Below are positions 61,598 through 64,000 of a DNA stretch of 64,000 bases, piece by piece. A program made the position numbers and the translations under genes. Below the pieces are notes generated by a model. The model saw only the letters and a program-made list of their open reading frames with translations, was not told the origin of the DNA and ran no database searches. This DNA is from Anastatus disparis (lineage: Eukaryota > Arthropoda > Insecta > Hymenoptera > Eupelmidae): NCBI GenBank assembly GCA_017163975.1, contig JAFFSR010000227.1, forward strand, positions 8,422,501 to 8,486,500. Reading direction: 5' to 3'. The first letter of the stretch is position 1; each line of letters starts with the position of its first letter.

Positions 61598-64000
61598 TGT
61601 GTGTAAAGTCCAGTCCTTTAGCTCTTTTGCCCAAGCTTTTGCTTTTAGTTAGTTCTATTTAATGTCTAAAAGGAGCTCTATATACATGTATATATAGAGC
61701 TTTATCGTTTTCTCTCTTTTGTTTTCTCTTTCTCTCTCTCTTAGTTGCGGAGTCCGCTTACTCTTCTTCTTCTTCTTACAACTGGCCCATGATGGCTACT
61801 TTGCTCTAGTCACGTCGTTATATCCTTTGTACTTGAAAATTACAGCGGACTCGTGTTGCGAGCTCAACATAGAATAAAAGAGAATAGAGAAAGAGAGAAG
61901 TGAGCATGACTTCGTTCGTGTCACTGGCTACTATATACTAGCTTCCCTTCCTCTTTCTTTTTTTTTTTTTTTTATTTTACTCTTTTGCAACCTTTTTGGC
62001 TTTATTTATTAAAAGAGAGCACGGAAAGAGTGGTGTTTCTTTTCCTTTTTTTTTTATTTTTTTTTATTTTTAGGCCAGTTGTCGCTTTGTCTCTCTTCTT
62101 TTTTTTTGTTCTGTACAATTCTGTTAAAAAGCAACGCTTTTGTATAAGGTCTTGATTAAAAATTATATCATGACCTTTTGTTAGAGAGCTTTCAGCGAAG
62201 ATCCTTTGTGAAAAATTTTTATCAAATAATAAATTTTCAAAATTTGATTATTTGTAACGGCTATTTAATCATTATCACTTGTAACAGGTTTGCAAATATT
62301 ACATAATTTACAGGAGGATATAAAAGAGATTTTTTGATAAAGCGTAAAATCAAAAAATAACAGTTTTATTGAAATTTTCATAATATTTATTTGGATTTAT
62401 TTATCAATCCACTAATTCATTGATTTGATCAATGATTCTTATAAGAAAAAGTAAAGCAAGTATAACGATTAAACAAGAAAAATAAATAAGAAAAGCAATT
62501 ACAAAAGCTAATGAAAATATATTTAAATATTAACGATAAAGCATTGTCGTGTAAACATTAAATGGTAAATATTAAACATTCTCAAGCAACCCTTCACCTT
62601 ACCAGTCTGTAATTAAAACCGAGCGCAACGCCTAACTCATCCCCCTTACATATAGCCAGCGTTGTACGTATGCATTGAGAGAATAAGAGATACGAAAAGA
62701 GAGAGAGAGAGAGAAGGATAAATAGAGCTAGTGTATATGGAATAGGGCCAAAGGTGCTACGGCGTTGTACACACGAGCGCGGATGGTATTGTGAGATGTA
62801 GTGCAATACTGATTGGGCGTATACTGTGCCTTTGCACTGTAAATTTACCGACGCGTTATTCTCTGGTTCATTTATCAAGCCGCGAGTTATTGCTTATACA
62901 CACTGTGGCTGGTCGCGAAGAACTATTGCGTGCTCTTTGATAAAAATGATTAAAATACAAAAGTATCGAATTTACCATTCTCATAGTGAGCTGGTTTATT
63001 GAACCGATATTTTTCATATTTTGTAGACTACATTAAGATGGGATAGATGAGTAAATTAAGGCAATTATAGAAAATTTAATTTATTATGGATAAGCTTTTA
63101 TATTTTAGGTTTTTGGTACAAAATTGATCGTATTCTGAGCAGAATTTTTAGTCAACGAAAGTTAAAATAACACTTATCTAGAAATTGTAGAAATTTTTTG
63201 AGCAAAAGTTTGAGATGTATGTCATTTCGACTTATTTTGACTAGAAATTGTGTTCAATATATAGTCAATTTTCTACCAGGTTACCAGAGAAACAGAAATT
63301 TATTAATTAAAAATATTCCTTTTAATATTATTTGATTTTTCTATTAATCAACATATAAATAAATAAAAAAAAAAGCTACAGAGAAACGTCTATAAGAAGC
63401 GAAAATTTGGAATGTCGAGTCGCATAGAAGACACTTGAGAATTAATCACTACGGCGATAAATACGGGATAGATGCAGCCAAGCAGCAGTAGGTTTCTTGT
63501 TCCCTTCGCGTGCCTGCAATCTTGAATCTTAGAGTGCACGCCTCCTTTTTATGTCGTTGTAAAATGATTTATTCAACTAATTTTGTAAAATACTAGAGAA
63601 TTGTATGTCGTTAAATTGACGTCATTTACGTTTAGACATTTGTATACAGTTTTGCTTGTACATGTTTATACAATAATGTTTCGTATATTGTGGTATATTA
63701 TCATTTTAACAAACTTGATGCTTTTGTATATTGTCGTTGCTAAACTGTTTTTCATGTATGCAATTGGTTGTGATTATTTTGAAATATTCAAATTTTTATT
63801 TCAATTAAATAGAAAAACTTTCTAATTTTTTTAAAAATTCGATAATTTACTTGGCTATTTGTTTTTTATGAAAGGTGATAACTTGCATAATTACGTGATG
63901 TCAATAAATTTGAAGATTATTATAACTAAAAAATTTAAATTTTATTCGTTAACAATTAAAATATTTTTTTTCAAAATATTTTATTTGACTTTTGATAAAT
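61596..64000. other. Inferred intron to window end; CT-rich island, no gene
   Basis: A GC- and CT-richer island covers about 61596-62160 and another about 62580-62940 (with a GA repeat at 62699-62715). A small island lies at 63400-63560. Frames here are T-rich or repeat-coded and are not accepted. Confidence 0.4.

Noticed and set aside
1..64000. CRISPR arrays, operons, bacterial-type gene clusters
   Set aside because: No regularly spaced direct repeats and no dense coding. The window is eukaryotic.

Overview
The window looks like intergenic and intronic DNA from an arthropod, most likely an insect. The grounds are a BEL/Pao retrotransposon (a metazoan family), a tRNA-derived SINE present in eleven copies, long (TA)n arrays, consensus GT splice donors and a strongly AT-rich background. 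A hymenopteran host is a guess from general sequence texture; nothing here proves it. There is no sign of bacterial gene organisation, CRISPR, rRNA or a functional tRNA gene.

Layout. Positions 1-2078 hold the 3' part of a BEL/Pao element: an open frame for the RNase H tail, integrase and C-terminal domain, then a polypurine tract and an intact-looking 3' LTR. From 2079 to about 25 kb the DNA is AT-rich and gene-poor, with SINE copies 1-4, three miniature inverted-repeat elements (3266-3564, 8538-8801, 10381-10552), one copy of a dispersed unknown repeat (repeat A, 10846-11130) and a block of degenerate short repeats (24741-25200). A GC-richer, pyrimidine-rich island at about 25.4-26.4 kb precedes the only plausible host exon: a signal-peptide-coding first exon at 26430-26520 that ends in a GTAAGT donor. 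No second exon could be identified, so the remaining 37 kb is probably, but not provably, a very long first intron. It carries SINE copies 5-11, the two copies of a duplicated block (40.8 and 49.9 kb), large (TA)n arrays, polypurine/polypyrimidine tracts and a composite palindromic region at 42.17-43.56 kb.

The 42.17-43.56 kb region is the most unusual part. It contains a 141-bp imperfect palindrome, a run of three GC-rich mini-hairpins in an otherwise AT-rich setting, a 386-bp foldback element flanked by TTAA, and a reverse-oriented second copy of repeat A. Together with the SINE family this is the best candidate for undescribed biology here, and it is mobile-element biology rather than a multi-gene system.

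Apart from the retrotransposon frame and the signal-peptide exon, I regard the open frames of 60-173 codons as products of low-complexity sequence (poly-T, CT, TA and CA repeats).
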